The notes under the pieces are model-generated. The model saw nothing but the letters and a program-made list of their open reading frames with translations, had not been told where the DNA came from and did no database searches. From the NCBI RefSeq assembly GCF_001428865.1, contig NZ_LMIV01000004.1:4061-68060 (forward strand): 64,000 nucleotides of DNA, given 5' to 3'. This document shows, piece by piece, positions 34,029 to 43,250 of the stretch. The position numbers and the translations under genes were made by a program. Position 1 is the stretch's first letter. Every line of letters starts with the position of its first letter. Source of the DNA: Sphingomonas sp. Root241. Lineage in GTDB: Bacteria > Pseudomonadota > Alphaproteobacteria > Sphingomonadales > Sphingomonadaceae.

Positions 34029-35317
34029 GCCGGCGCGAGCCCGAGCGACGGGCGGTGCGTCCGATGGGCGCGGACCACCCGGACGATGCTGTCGAGCGCG
34101 AGCGCCCAGAGGATCAGCGCCACCAGCCCCGGCCGGACGAAATGGCCGACGGCGAGGCCGAAACTCGGCGTCACCGGCTGGCCGCTCAGCCAGCTGTTGG
34201 TGGAGAGTTCGAGCACCGTCGACAGCGGCCAATCGGTGACGAGGCACAGCAGATAGGCACAGACGATCGCGACGATCGGGCCGACACCCTTCCACGGCTC
34301 GAGCAAAAGGAGGAAGAGCAGGAAGGTCTGAGTGTAGCCGCCCGGCGACTGCGTCACGAGATACGCGGCGAGCAGGATCGTCGATATGCGGTGGAGGGGA
34401 AGGGCCTTGGGCTGGAGCCATGCGCCCGCCAATGTGAGCAATGCGATCGCCTGGCTGGCGCGGATCACGATGGGCACGAGGAACTCGATGTTCTCGACGG
34501 TGCGCGAGGGTACGAACTGAAGTATCGGAATCTGCGAGCCGCGGACCAGCAGCAAGGGCGCGTAGCTGGTCGAATAATGGATCTCGTTCCACACCTGCCC
34601 GCTCTGGAAGACGACCCAATTGGCGGTGTTCGCCACCAGCTCGACCGGCGTGCCGGCACCGACGATCGCCAGCGTGACGAGATAGAGGAAGATCGTGGCG
34701 ATCCCCGCCAGCTCGAGTGCGCGCCAGTCGCGCTTCACCGCGTGGGCGAGCACCGGGAGCAGCAGATAGGGCTTGAAGTTGATCGTCACCGCTTCGGCCA
34801 GCCAGCGCCACGGTCCGCGTGTGACGAGCGGGCCATGGGCGATGACGAAGCAGGCGAAGGCAACGAGGATGAGGTTGCCGCGCTCGAGCGTGAAGAGGAG
34901 CGGCAGACCGAGCCCGAAGGCGATCGTGCGCATCGGCGCGGTGCGCGGATCGGCGCGGCGGAAGCTCAGCCAGACCAGCACCACGTCGAGCACGTAGAAG
35001 CCGAGTATCGTCGCGGTGCCGAGCCAATCGCAGTCGCGGGCGTAGAACGGTGACTGGAGATAGCAGCCGGGCAGGCTGAACAGGTCGAGGAACACGAACG
35101 ACAAAGGCGGGTAGATGCTCCGCCACACGTCATAGGCGCCGGGGCGGTTCGCCCAGAAAGCGGTGTTGAACCAGTCCATGAACGTGTCGTTGGTGTCGAA
35201 CACGAAGGGTTGCGGCAGATAGCCGGTCGCGCGGAACGCCATGGCGGTGGAGACCACGCTCGCCACCACGGCGAGTGCGAGCAGCAGCTCCGGCAGGAGG
35301 CGCAGGCGCCCGTTCAC
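34025..35317 (-). CDS. Multispanning glycosyltransferase-like membrane protein (GT87/DUF2029 style)
   Basis: This 430-residue protein has about ten membrane segments. An early periplasmic loop (FDTNDTFMDWFNTAFW, then YPPLSFVFLDLF) has the acidic and aromatic character of GT-C transferases that use polyprenyl-phosphate sugars. The segment LERGNLILVAFACF recurs in this group. It starts at a GTG overlapping the GT2 stop. It could be the partner of the GT2 and GtrA proteins in periplasmic glycan decoration, or act as the polymerase otherwise missing from the operon. Confidence 0.65.
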   Translation of the reverse strand: MNGRLRLLPELLLALAVVASVVSTAMAFRATGYLPQPFVFDTNDTFMDWFNTAFWANRPGAYDVWRSIYPPLSFVFLDLFSLPGCYLQSPFYARDCDWLGTATILGFYVLDVVLVWLSFRRADPRTAPMRTIAFGLGLPLLFTLERGNLILVAFACFVIAHGPLVTRGPWRWLAEAVTINFKPYLLLPVLAHAVKRDWRALELAGIATIFLYLVTLAIVGAGTPVELVANTANWVVFQSGQVWNEIHYSTSYAPLLLVRGSQIPILQFVPSRTVENIEFLVPIVIRASQAIALLTLAGAWLQPKALPLHRISTILLAAYLVTQSPGGYTQTFLLFLLLLEPWKGVGPIVAIVCAYLLCLVTDWPLSTVLELSTNSWLSGQPVTPSFGLAVGHFVRPGLVALILWALALDSIVRVVRAHRTHRPSLGLAPA

Positions 35318-36282
35318 GGCCGCCGGATCAGGGTGCGCGCCGCCGGCCGGGCGCGATCGGAGGGGAAGTTGATCCGTTCGGCCTCGATCACCAGCGGCAC
35401 GTTGCGGCTGCGCTCGGCGAGCACGCGGACCTGCTCGCCGATCAGGCCGAGGAACAGGAGCAATATGGCGAACATGCCGAAGCCGCATGCGAAGCCGAAC
35501 AGTGCGAGGCAGGATCCCCCCGTCACCGTCGCGATCGTCGCCGCGACGAGCAGCGGCAAGGCGATCCCTGCGGCGAAGAACGCGAGCAGGATCGGCAGCC
35601 GCAGCAGCGACTTGGCCGATCCGGCGAGGCCCGACAGCGCGAAGGAAGCCAAAGCGGCGAAATCGTTCTTGCTCGTTCCAGCGGCGCGCTCGGGCCGGTC
35701 GACGGGAATTACGGCCAGCCGGAAACCGCTTTCGACGAGCATGCCGCGGAAGAAAGGCTCGGGTTCGTTCCACGCTGCCAGCGTGTCGATCACTTCGCGA
35801 TCGTACAGGCCGAAGCCGGTAGCGCCGGGGATCACGGGATAGTCGCCGAACTTGCGCAGAAAGGCGTAGCCCAGCCGGCGGGTGGCGCCGAGCAGTGGCG
35901 AGGCGCGCTCCGAGCGCCGCTGGCCGAGCACGACCTGCGCCCCCGCGCGCCACTGACGGACGAATTCGCCGATCATCGCCGGCGGGTCCTGGAAGTCGGC
36001 GCACATGCCGATCACTGCCGCGCCCTCGGCCTGGTAGATGCCATAGGTCGGCGAGCGCATCTGGCCATAATTGCGATTGTTGAGGATCGCGCGGATCCGC
36101 GGGTCTTCGGCGCAAAGCGTGCGCATCAGGTCGCGGGTGCCGTCGGTCGAGTTGTTGTCGATCAGCACTATCTCGTGCGAGCGGACGTGCCGCGCCGCCT
36201 CGACGGTCACCGCGGCGCAGATCGCGCGCACATTCTCCTGCTCGTTGAAGCAGGGGATGACGATCGACAGTTCGGGCGTCAT
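35314..36282 (-). CDS. Glycosyltransferase family 2, polyprenyl-phosphate sugar synthase type
   Basis: This 322-residue protein has a GT-A domain with SIVIPCFNEQENVRAIC at the start, NNSTDGTRDLM, and a DFQDPP metal/nucleotide segment. Two C-terminal membrane helices follow (about residues 225-285). This is the layout of GtrB/dolichyl-phosphate-mannose-synthase-like enzymes, which charge undecaprenyl phosphate with a sugar. The GtrA-like gene and a GT-C protein in the same operon complete a Gtr-like trio. Confidence 0.88.
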   Translation of the reverse strand: MTPELSIVIPCFNEQENVRAICAAVTVEAARHVRSHEIVLIDNNSTDGTRDLMRTLCAEDPRIRAILNNRNYGQMRSPTYGIYQAEGAAVIGMCADFQDPPAMIGEFVRQWRAGAQVVLGQRRSERASPLLGATRRLGYAFLRKFGDYPVIPGATGFGLYDREVIDTLAAWNEPEPFFRGMLVESGFRLAVIPVDRPERAAGTSKNDFAALASFALSGLAGSAKSLLRLPILLAFFAAGIALPLLVAATIATVTGGSCLALFGFACGFGMFAILLLFLGLIGEQVRVLAERSRNVPLVIEAERINFPSDRARPAARTLIRRP

Positions 36283-37376
36283 TGCGCGGCCTTGGGACGC
36301 AAGCGCAGGTCGATGCCGGTCGCGGGGGCATAGACTTCAGTGAACAGCGCGAGGGCTATCAGCAGCGCCAGCAGCGCCACTGCGGGAATGTTGTACTTGC
36401 GCTCGGAATCGAGCCGCGGCGCCTCGATCAGCTGGACGTCCGACGCGGTCTCGGACGCCAGCGTCTCCACCGCGACTTCCTCGGACGAGCGTGCATAGAC
36501 TTCGTACAGCGCCTGCGCGAAGCGATAGTCGCGATAGAGGTTTAGATACTCACCCGAAACTTCGGACAGGCCGGCGACATTAGGACCAGCGACCCCGGCG
36601 CTCGGGCTGGCGGTCCGCGCGATCTGGCCGCGCAGCGACGCGACTTCGGACTGCACCGCCTGGAGCTGGGGGTTCTCCTCGCCCTGGAAGCGTTGGAGCG
36701 TCTGGAGCTCGACCAATTTGGCCTGCAACTGCGCCTCCAGTCCCGCGCGCAGCGACAGCGCCGAGCCGAGCTGCGCCTCGGGTTCCGCCAGCTTATTCCG
36801 GCGCCGGAAGCCATTGAGTGCGGCTTCGCTCTTCACGACGCGGTCTGCCGCTTCCTTGAAGCGCTCCTGCACTACCTCGCGCTTGCGGCGGACTCGGTCG
36901 CGGCCCAGCGCGATGATCCGGTCGCTGATCGCCTGCACATAAGCGCGCGTCATCGCCTCGGCCTGGCGCGGATCATGGGTGCGGACCTCGACTTCGACGA
37001 TCCCGCCGGTCAGCGAGTGGATGTCGGCTTTCTTCCCCAAGGCGACGCGGGCGCGATCCTGGCTGGCATAACCTCTCGGACCGACCAGCTTGAGCTTCTG
37101 GATGACGGCATCGGTGACTTCGGTGCCGCGCGCGATCGCGAGGTACATGTCGATCGGCTGCTTGGCGCCGCCGAACAGCGCCGCGAATCCCTGGAGCTGC
37201 CCGCCCAGCGCATTCATCATCGAGCCGAGACCGATGCTGTTATTGTCCTGCGGCACCAATTTGGCGCGGGCGACATAAGGCTGGGGGAAGACGCATAGGA
37301 CTGCGAGGAGCACCGCCAGCACCGCATAGCCGATCCGGCGGCGGCGCGGTTCCTGTACGAACGCGATCGGGCTCAA
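36279..37376 (-). CDS. Wzz/GumC-like polysaccharide co-polymerase without kinase domain
   Basis: This 365-residue protein has membrane segments near residues 15-35 and 335-355. They flank a long periplasmic coiled coil (RKREVVQERFKEAADRVVKSEAAL, then ALSLRAGLEAQLQAKLVELQTLQRFQGE). A conserved Pro-rich patch (PRLDSERKYNIP) precedes the second segment. It regulates chain length and pairs with the adjacent outer-membrane exporter. It lacks a C-terminal tyrosine kinase and no separate kinase gene is visible nearby. Confidence 0.88.
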   Translation of the reverse strand: MSPIAFVQEPRRRRIGYAVLAVLLAVLCVFPQPYVARAKLVPQDNNSIGLGSMMNALGGQLQGFAALFGGAKQPIDMYLAIARGTEVTDAVIQKLKLVGPRGYASQDRARVALGKKADIHSLTGGIVEVEVRTHDPRQAEAMTRAYVQAISDRIIALGRDRVRRKREVVQERFKEAADRVVKSEAALNGFRRRNKLAEPEAQLGSALSLRAGLEAQLQAKLVELQTLQRFQGEENPQLQAVQSEVASLRGQIARTASPSAGVAGPNVAGLSEVSGEYLNLYRDYRFAQALYEVYARSSEEVAVETLASETASDVQLIEAPRLDSERKYNIPAVALLALLIALALFTEVYAPATGIDLRLRPKAAQ

Positions 37377-39238
37377 TCCGTCAGCCCCTTGATCGTGGCC
37401 GCGCCGACCAGCCCGCCGAATAGGCTGCCCGTGATGTCGCGCAAGCGCGCCCAGAACTCGCCGCGATTGGCGTCGATTGGGACGTAGACGAGGTCGCCGG
37501 GCAAAGCGGGTGCGCGCAGCACGCGCTTGCCGTCGGCCAGCACGGTGCCGTTGGCGCGCACGACGAAGACTTCGCCCTTGTCGCCCATCTTCTGCACGCC
37601 GCCGGCCAGCCGGACGAAATCGCCGATCGTGGCGCCATCGCGATAGGCGAAGGAGGCGGGTGTCGGCACCGCGCCGAACACGCCGACCGTCACCGGGTGC
37701 GGGGGCACGTAGATGGTGTCGTTATTCTCGAGGATCAGGTCGCCCGGAAGCGCGGTTGCAGTCACCGGCAGGTCGAAGACGAGGCGCCCACTGGGTTTGC
37801 GTTCGCGCAGCTGATCGACGATCGAGCGGACCAGGGTGAGATTGGCGGGCTGGACCAGCTGGGCGCGATTGGCCGAAGTCACCGGCTGCGAGGTCAGCAA
37901 CAATTCGACATCCTCGACGGCGCGTTCGAAGCTCTGCTGCTGCTGCGCCTTGACGCTCTCGCGGGTGATGACGCTGGCATAGGGAAAGGCCTGTGCGGTC
38001 AGCCCGCCGGCCTGCGTCACCACGTCGGCGAGGCGCGTACCCGGCTTGAAATAATAGCGGCCGGGCTTCGATACCTCGCCGCTGATCGTGACGAGCACCG
38101 CCTGTTGCTCGAGTGGGCGGGCGATGCCGACATTGGAGAGCACGCGGACGATGTCGCCACGGCGCGCCTTCCGGGTCGCCGCTTCCGACGCGCCCAGTTC
38201 CTCCCAGCCCGTCTGTCCGCGGCCGAGCGAATCGAACACCATCAACCGGCTCGCGTCCGCCACCGTGTTGACGCCGCCGGCATAGAGGATCGCGTCATTG
38301 AGCGTCTCGCCGGGAGCTAGTTCGAAGATCGCCTCGCGATTCACGCTGCCGATCACTGCGACCTGCTCACCGGCCGGGGCGATATAGAGCACGTCGCCGT
38401 TCTGGAGGACGGCATCGCCGCTGCGGTCGCCCTTGAGCAGCAGATCGTAGAGGTCGAAGTCCGAGACGACCCGACCGCCTCGGCGCAGCTGGATCGAGCG
38501 GAAGCTTCCGCCCGCGGCCGGCCCCCCCGAAGCCAGCACGGCGTTGACGAGCGTCGACAGGCTGCCGACCGTGTACGAGCCCGGCGACGCGGCAAAGCCG
38601 GTGACATAGACCGTCACCCCGTGCAGGCGCCCAACCGCAACCTCCAGCTGAAAACCGCGATACTGCCGTGAAACCCGGCGCGCGATGACGTCGTGCACGT
38701 CGCCATAGCGCACGCCGCCGACGGTGATCGCGCCGATGCGGGGGACGAAGATGCGCCCCTCGCTGTCGATCGTCAGGCGGAGGTTGGCTGCCTGCACCGA
38801 GCCGGTGAGGCCGAGCAGCAGTTCGTCGCCCGGGTTGAGGCGATAGTCCGGTGGCACGGTCGCGCTCGGGCCGGCAGTGAAGTCGCGCGCGCCGGGCACG
38901 AGCAGGTCGGCGCCGAAGCGCCTGAGCGGCGTGCCGGCCGCGGCGGAGACGAAGTTCTCGAATTCGCTGGGCGGTGTCGGGGGCACTGGCCGGGTGGCAT
39001 TGTCCTGCGGCCGATCAAGGGCGCCGCGCGGATCGGGCGCGAGGACACCGATGACGGTCGGTTGATAGGGTGCGGCCTCGGCCTGCGGGACCGCGACCTG
39101 CGCCGCGGCGGCGCGGCGGCCGAGCGGGTCCGCTTGCTGTTGCTGCCCCGCCGCGACCGGCGAGGCGAGTTGGGCAGTCGCGGGCAAGGGTGCGGCGGCG
39201 AGCGCGCAGCCGGCCAAGAGCTTCCATCGGGAAATCAT
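37373..39238 (-). CDS. Wza-like polysaccharide export protein with SLBB domains
   Basis: This 621-residue secreted protein has a signal peptide (LLAGCALAAAPLPATAQ). The poly-export domain begins DYRLNPGDELLLGLTGSV and at least four SLBB-type repeats follow, such as VTVYVTGFAASPGSYTVGSLSTLVNAVLASGG and VLVTISGEVSKPGRYYFKPGTRLADVVTQAGG. The single early cysteine (LLAGC, residue 12) is followed by a long hydrophobic run, so lipid anchoring is uncertain. It would form the outer-membrane conduit for the polysaccharide. The start at 39238 overlaps the phosphatase stop. Confidence 0.92.
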   Translation of the reverse strand: MISRWKLLAGCALAAAPLPATAQLASPVAAGQQQQADPLGRRAAAAQVAVPQAEAAPYQPTVIGVLAPDPRGALDRPQDNATRPVPPTPPSEFENFVSAAAGTPLRRFGADLLVPGARDFTAGPSATVPPDYRLNPGDELLLGLTGSVQAANLRLTIDSEGRIFVPRIGAITVGGVRYGDVHDVIARRVSRQYRGFQLEVAVGRLHGVTVYVTGFAASPGSYTVGSLSTLVNAVLASGGPAAGGSFRSIQLRRGGRVVSDFDLYDLLLKGDRSGDAVLQNGDVLYIAPAGEQVAVIGSVNREAIFELAPGETLNDAILYAGGVNTVADASRLMVFDSLGRGQTGWEELGASEAATRKARRGDIVRVLSNVGIARPLEQQAVLVTISGEVSKPGRYYFKPGTRLADVVTQAGGLTAQAFPYASVITRESVKAQQQQSFERAVEDVELLLTSQPVTSANRAQLVQPANLTLVRSIVDQLRERKPSGRLVFDLPVTATALPGDLILENNDTIYVPPHPVTVGVFGAVPTPASFAYRDGATIGDFVRLAGGVQKMGDKGEVFVVRANGTVLADGKRVLRAPALPGDLVYVPIDANRGEFWARLRDITGSLFGGLVGAATIKGLTD

Positions 39239-40065
39239 GCGGCGAGACGATCCTCTTCGACCAATCCGGCCGCGGGGTGGAGAAGGACATCGGCGGCGCG
39301 CTCCCACAGCCACGGGCTGGCGGCGGCGAGCACGCCGATGCCGCGGCCGCCGACGCGCCACGGCGAACCATCCCAATGCGTGACGAGCCCACCCGCCTCG
39401 GTGACGAACAGCGCACCGGCGGCGTGATCCCAGGGAAGGATGCGCTGGAACAAAGCGACATCATCCTCGCCGTGCGCGAGGCGCGGATAGCTTGCGGCGG
39501 CGCAGCGGGGGACGGGGACGACATCGAGGTCGAGATCAGCCCGGGCGTGCACCCGCGCGCGATGATCCGGGGCTAGGAAATGGGTGCCGAGCGCAGCGCG
39601 CGGGCGTGGCGCGCCGCTCGGACGGGCACGAACGAGGGCGCCGTCGCAGGTCGCGCCCATCCCGCGCACGGCGTGGCACATCCGGCCGTTCAGCGGATCG
39701 AGGATCCAGCCGGCGACCGTGCTGCCATTCTCGACCAAGGCGACCATCATGCCGAACGGCGCACGGCCGCCGGCGAAGTTGGCGGTGCCGTCGAGCGGGT
39801 CGATCAGCCAGACCAAGCCTTCGCCGACGCCGTCAAGCAAGGCCGGATCTTCCTCTGCCGCTTCCTCGCCGATGATCCGTGCGCCGAGCCCGAGCGCCGC
39901 CAGTCCGTCGTGCAGGCGAAGCTCGGCCTCGCGGTCGACTATGGTGACGACTTCGCCCGCGCTCTTGATGGCGATCTCCGCGTCGGCGAGGCCGCGGAAG
40001 CGCGGCATCATCACTTCGGCGGCGACCATGCGCATCAGCGCCGAGACCTCTTCGTGCAGCGGCAT
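39235..40065 (-). CDS. Inositol-monophosphatase-family sugar phosphatase
   Basis: This 276-residue protein has the family metal sites IGEEAAE (Glu), WLIDPLDGTANF (DPLDGT) and the C-terminal ILPWDHAAGALFVTEAGG. It hydrolyses small phosphate monoesters such as inositol phosphate, PAP or fructose bisphosphate. In an operon for export of a polysaccharide it may dephosphorylate a sugar or PAP released by sulfation, but substrate is not determinable. It overlaps the exporter gene by four bases and follows the aldolase-like gene by four. Confidence 0.88.
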   Translation of the reverse strand: MPLHEEVSALMRMVAAEVMMPRFRGLADAEIAIKSAGEVVTIVDREAELRLHDGLAALGLGARIIGEEAAEEDPALLDGVGEGLVWLIDPLDGTANFAGGRAPFGMMVALVENGSTVAGWILDPLNGRMCHAVRGMGATCDGALVRARPSGAPRPRAALGTHFLAPDHRARVHARADLDLDVVPVPRCAAASYPRLAHGEDDVALFQRILPWDHAAGALFVTEAGGLVTHWDGSPWRVGGRGIGVLAAASPWLWERAADVLLHPAAGLVEEDRLAA

Positions 40066-40069
40066 CGGA

Positions 40070-40882
40070 TCAGGCAGCCGCGCTGGCGAGACGATCGGCC
40101 GCCGCGTCGGCGCTGCGCTCCTGGATCATGCGGATGCGCGACGAATCCTCGTCCGCAATCGCGCTATAATGATCGCGCTTGTTCTCCAGCCAGGCGAGTT
40201 CGAATGCCACTGCATTGGCGATGCCTGCCTCGAACGACGGCGAGGTGGCCGCCGCGCCGTCGAAGATCACTTTCCGGGTCTCGAACCGGTCCAGCCGCAC
40301 ACTGCGGATCTCGCGCAGGGCAGGCCCTGCTTCGACCGCGATCGAGCCGCCGACCACGAGCGTGAGATCGTGCGTGGCGCAGGCCTGCGCGACCCGCAGC
40401 ACGGCGTCGGTGATCTGGCGATCGTTGATCGCGTTGCGCGGCAGCCCGCGCGAAAGGGTGAAGTCGACGCGGCCGAAGACGATTCCGTCGAGCTTTTCCC
40501 TGGCGATCGGCAGCATCGCGCCGAGATTGCGCAGCGTCGCCTCGGTCTCGAGGTTGAACAGGAACTGCGTGCCTTCGGGATTATCGCCATAGGTCTTGGC
40601 CCTGGCCTCGGCGAACTTGGTGAGGGCGTAGGGTGTCTCGACCATCGGCGCGATGACGTGATCGACGCCGTAGAGCTTCGAGGCGAGCAGGTCCGACACC
40701 GCCTCGCAGCCGCCGATCTTGAGCGCGACCTTGAGATCGGCGCGATGCGCGAGCTCGAGCAGGCGCAGGAACTCGTCGGGTCGCGTGCCCTCGGCCTCGA
40801 ATTCCGCCTTGACCGCAACGACGCCATAGCGGTCGCGACCCATTTTGAGCATGTCGAGCATGCGGCGTTCGGTGGGGTTCAT
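40070..40882 (-). CDS. HpcH/HpaI aldolase/citrate lyase family protein
   Basis: This 270-residue TIM-barrel protein of the phosphoenolpyruvate/pyruvate-dependent aldolase superfamily shows family segments LKIGGCEAVSDLLASKLYGVDHVIAPMVETPYAL and FLFNLETEATLRN. The metal-binding Glu and a later segment GIVFGRVDFTLS are present. It is the first gene of the ten-gene polysaccharide operon, which is unusual for a catabolic aldolase. It may make or cleave a pyruvate-derived sugar component, but this is inference. Confidence 0.75.
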   Translation of the reverse strand: MNPTERRMLDMLKMGRDRYGVVAVKAEFEAEGTRPDEFLRLLELAHRADLKVALKIGGCEAVSDLLASKLYGVDHVIAPMVETPYALTKFAEARAKTYGDNPEGTQFLFNLETEATLRNLGAMLPIAREKLDGIVFGRVDFTLSRGLPRNAINDRQITDAVLRVAQACATHDLTLVVGGSIAVEAGPALREIRSVRLDRFETRKVIFDGAAATSPSFEAGIANAVAFELAWLENKRDHYSAIADEDSSRIRMIQERSADAAADRLASAAA

Positions 40883-41019
40883 CCTCGCCTCCCTGGCTGA
40901 AAAAGCATGTACTGGCAGGGAGTGAGACGGAGCTTGGGCGGGCTTCCCGCAAGATTTCGGCAGGCGGAATTTTTTTCGTTCCGGGCTTACGGGTCGTCCC
41001 GAACGGCTCCGTCAAAACA

Positions 41020-41685
41020 ATGATGCCCGGCCTGTTGCCTTTCCACCTGGTTCTGTTGCTCTCGTCCTCCCCGGACTCTGAGCCGGTGGCGCCGGGCATC
41101 ACCGAACTCCCCGGCGGCAGCCGTGCGGCTTTCCGCGGCGGCGATGCCGATATGCCCGCGCCCGTCCCGGAGCCGCAGGTCGAGGCGGAACCTCGGGATG
41201 TGCCGGAACCGCGCGTAACCCTTCCTCGCCTGTCCTCGCGTTTCGGAAGGCGAGGGGATCCGTTCCGGCGGGTGGCTGCAATCCACTACGGCGTCGACAT
41301 ACCCGGCCGCATGGGGACTCCGGTGCTGGCATCCGCACCCGGCGTCGTACGCTTCGCCGGCGCTGCGGGGAGTTACGGCGAAATGGTCGAGATCGATCAT
41401 GATGGCGCGCTGGCCACGCGCTATGCTCATCTGTCGAGAATCCTCGTGCGCCCGGGGACGCGCGTCGAGCAGGGGCAACCCGTCGCGCTGATGGGATCGA
41501 CGGGGCGCTCGACCGGCAGCCATCTCCATTTCGAAGTGCGTGTCGGCGGCCGTGCGGTCGATCCGCTGGCGTATCTGGGCGTCTCGACCCCGCAACCGGT
41601 CAAGGCTTGGATCAAGGCGGATACGCCCCATATCTCGGCCTTCGCCCGGGCGCGCGCCGGACAATCGCAAGGACGCGCCTTCTGA
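41020..41685 (+). CDS. M23-family (LytM) metallopeptidase
   Basis: This 221-residue exported protein has a short hydrophobic leader, a Pro/Glu-rich linker (about residues 45-68) and a LytM domain. The zinc ligands can be placed: His89 and Asp93 in HYGVD, and the HLHFE motif at 168-172. The domain has the ATRYAHLS and GxxVxxGQxVALMGSTGRSTG patterns. It would cleave peptidoglycan crosslinks or act as an activator of amidases. It stands alone between the polysaccharide operon and the first FecI unit. Confidence 0.9.
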   Translation: MMPGLLPFHLVLLLSSSPDSEPVAPGITELPGGSRAAFRGGDADMPAPVPEPQVEAEPRDVPEPRVTLPRLSSRFGRRGDPFRRVAAIHYGVDIPGRMGTPVLASAPGVVRFAGAAGSYGEMVEIDHDGALATRYAHLSRILVRPGTRVEQGQPVALMGSTGRSTGSHLHFEVRVGGRAVDPLAYLGVSTPQPVKAWIKADTPHISAFARARAGQSQGRAF

Positions 41686-41771
41686 ACCGCTATGGAATCT
41701 CCTTTGCAGCAGGCCGGTCTTCGCGTCCCGAACATTTCAGGCCGTCAGCGGCTCATATCGTGCCGCGTTCG

Positions 41772-42287
41772 ATGAACCGCGACGACGAGATCAGCGGGCT
41801 CCAGCGCGTTATCCTGAACGAACGCGGCCGGCTGCTCCGCTTCCTCGCCGCGCGCGGGTTGAGCGACGATGCCGAGGACGCGCTGCACGATCTGTGGCAG
41901 CGCGTCGCGGCCGCGCCGGCCCAGCCGATCGCGGATCCGCTTTCCTATCTGTTCCGCGCGGCCGAGAATCTGGTCCGCGACCGTCGCCGCTCGATGGTGA
42001 GCCGAGATCGGCGGCACCAGGACTGGCACGAGACCAGCGTGCCCAGCGAAGAAGCACCCACCAGCGAGCGATCGCTCATCGCCCGCGAACGCCTGCGCGA
42101 AGTCCATTCGACGCTTGCGGCGTTGGGGCCGCGAGTCGAGCTCGTGTTCTGCAAATGTCGGCTCGACGGGCTCGGCCAGGCGGCGATCGCCCGCGAGCTG
42201 GGGGTCAGTTTGAGCTCTGTCGAGAAGGATCTGCAGAAGGCGTATCGCGCGCTCGCGCAATTGAGGGCGCAATTCGATGCGGAATGA
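41772..42287 (+). CDS. ECF sigma factor, FecI-like
   Basis: This 171-residue sigma factor has region 2 (LLRFLAARGLSDDAEDALHDLWQRV...PLSYLFRAAENLVRDRRR) and region 4 (LAALGPRVELVFCKCRLDGLGQAAIARELGVSLSSVEKDLQKAYRAL). FecI-type factors are released by a FecR partner when a TonB receptor binds its ligand. Here fecR-like and receptor genes follow at once. The ATG at 41772 gives the family's usual length. Confidence 0.9.
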   Translation: MNRDDEISGLQRVILNERGRLLRFLAARGLSDDAEDALHDLWQRVAAAPAQPIADPLSYLFRAAENLVRDRRRSMVSRDRRHQDWHETSVPSEEAPTSERSLIARERLREVHSTLAALGPRVELVFCKCRLDGLGQAAIARELGVSLSSVEKDLQKAYRALAQLRAQFDAE

Positions 42288-42314
42288 TCGCCTCCGCTCC
42301 GTCATAGGGACATC

Positions 42315-43250
42315 ATGGCGATGAGCGCACAGCAGCTGGAACTCGCGGAGGCCGCTCGGCTCTGGGCGATTCGCGTCCAGGATCCGGCGTTCGCCGACTG
42401 GGACGGCTTCACCGAATGGCTCGAGCGCGATCCGGCGCATCTGGGTGCCTATGAGACGGCGCTTGCCGACGGCGCCTGGGGAGCCGAGCTGCTCGCGTCG
42501 GCGCCGGTCGAGGCGCCGCCGCGGCGGAACTGGTGGCTTCCCGCCGGCGCGGCCGCTGCGGCAGCTATTGCGGTGGTCAGCGGCTGGGCGGTGCTCGATC
42601 GCGATGCGCCGGCGCAGCATATCGCGACCGCGCCGGGCGAGCATCGCACGATCGATCTGGCCGACGGATCGAAGCTTGCGCTCAACGGATCGACGCGAGT
42701 CACGATCGATCCCGATACACCGCGGCAAGTGGTGCTGGAGCAGGGTGAGGCGCGGTTCGAGGTCCGGCACGATGCGAGCGATCCCTTCGTCGTGCTGTCG
42801 GGCGGAGCCCGGCTCGTCGATGCGGGGACGATCTTCAACGTGGTGCGGGAAGGCGACGCGCTCGAAGTCGGCGTTGCGGAAGGCGCGGTGATCTACGAAC
42901 CGGGCGCAAACGAAGTGCGGCTCGCTCCCGGCGATACGTTGCGGCGTTCAGGCAGGGGCGCGAAGCCGGTGCTCGGCCGGGCGAAGGCGCAGGCGATCGG
43001 CAGCTGGGCGTCCGGCGAGCTGCAATATGACGAGCCTTCGCTCGAAGAGGTGGCGCGCGACCTGACGCGCAGCCTGGGCAAGCCGGTGCGGACCACACGG
43101 GGCGCCGAGCGGATTTCCTTCACCGGGACGCTGATGCTGCAGGGCACGCCGGAGGAAGTGCTGGCGCGCGCGGAACCGCTGCTCGACGTCAAATTCATTG
43201 CAACTGGGGAAGGATGGACGATGTCCCCGGCCCATGGTCCGCCCCGCTAG
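42315..43250 (+). CDS. FecR-type anti-sigma regulator
   Basis: This 311-residue protein has a cytoplasmic N-terminal domain (EAARLWAIRVQDPAFADWDGFTEWLERDPAHLGAYE) that binds the sigma factor. One membrane segment follows (about residues 75-95). The periplasmic FecR domain contains GEHRTIDLADGSKLALNGST, and an STN-like tail follows (ELQYDEPSLEEVARDLTRSL). It relays signal from the adjacent receptor. The AGGGA site five bases before the ATG supports this start. Its end overlaps the receptor gene by 17 bases. Confidence 0.92.
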   Translation: MAMSAQQLELAEAARLWAIRVQDPAFADWDGFTEWLERDPAHLGAYETALADGAWGAELLASAPVEAPPRRNWWLPAGAAAAAAIAVVSGWAVLDRDAPAQHIATAPGEHRTIDLADGSKLALNGSTRVTIDPDTPRQVVLEQGEARFEVRHDASDPFVVLSGGARLVDAGTIFNVVREGDALEVGVAEGAVIYEPGANEVRLAPGDTLRRSGRGAKPVLGRAKAQAIGSWASGELQYDEPSLEEVARDLTRSLGKPVRTTRGAERISFTGTLMLQGTPEEVLARAEPLLDVKFIATGEGWTMSPAHGPPR

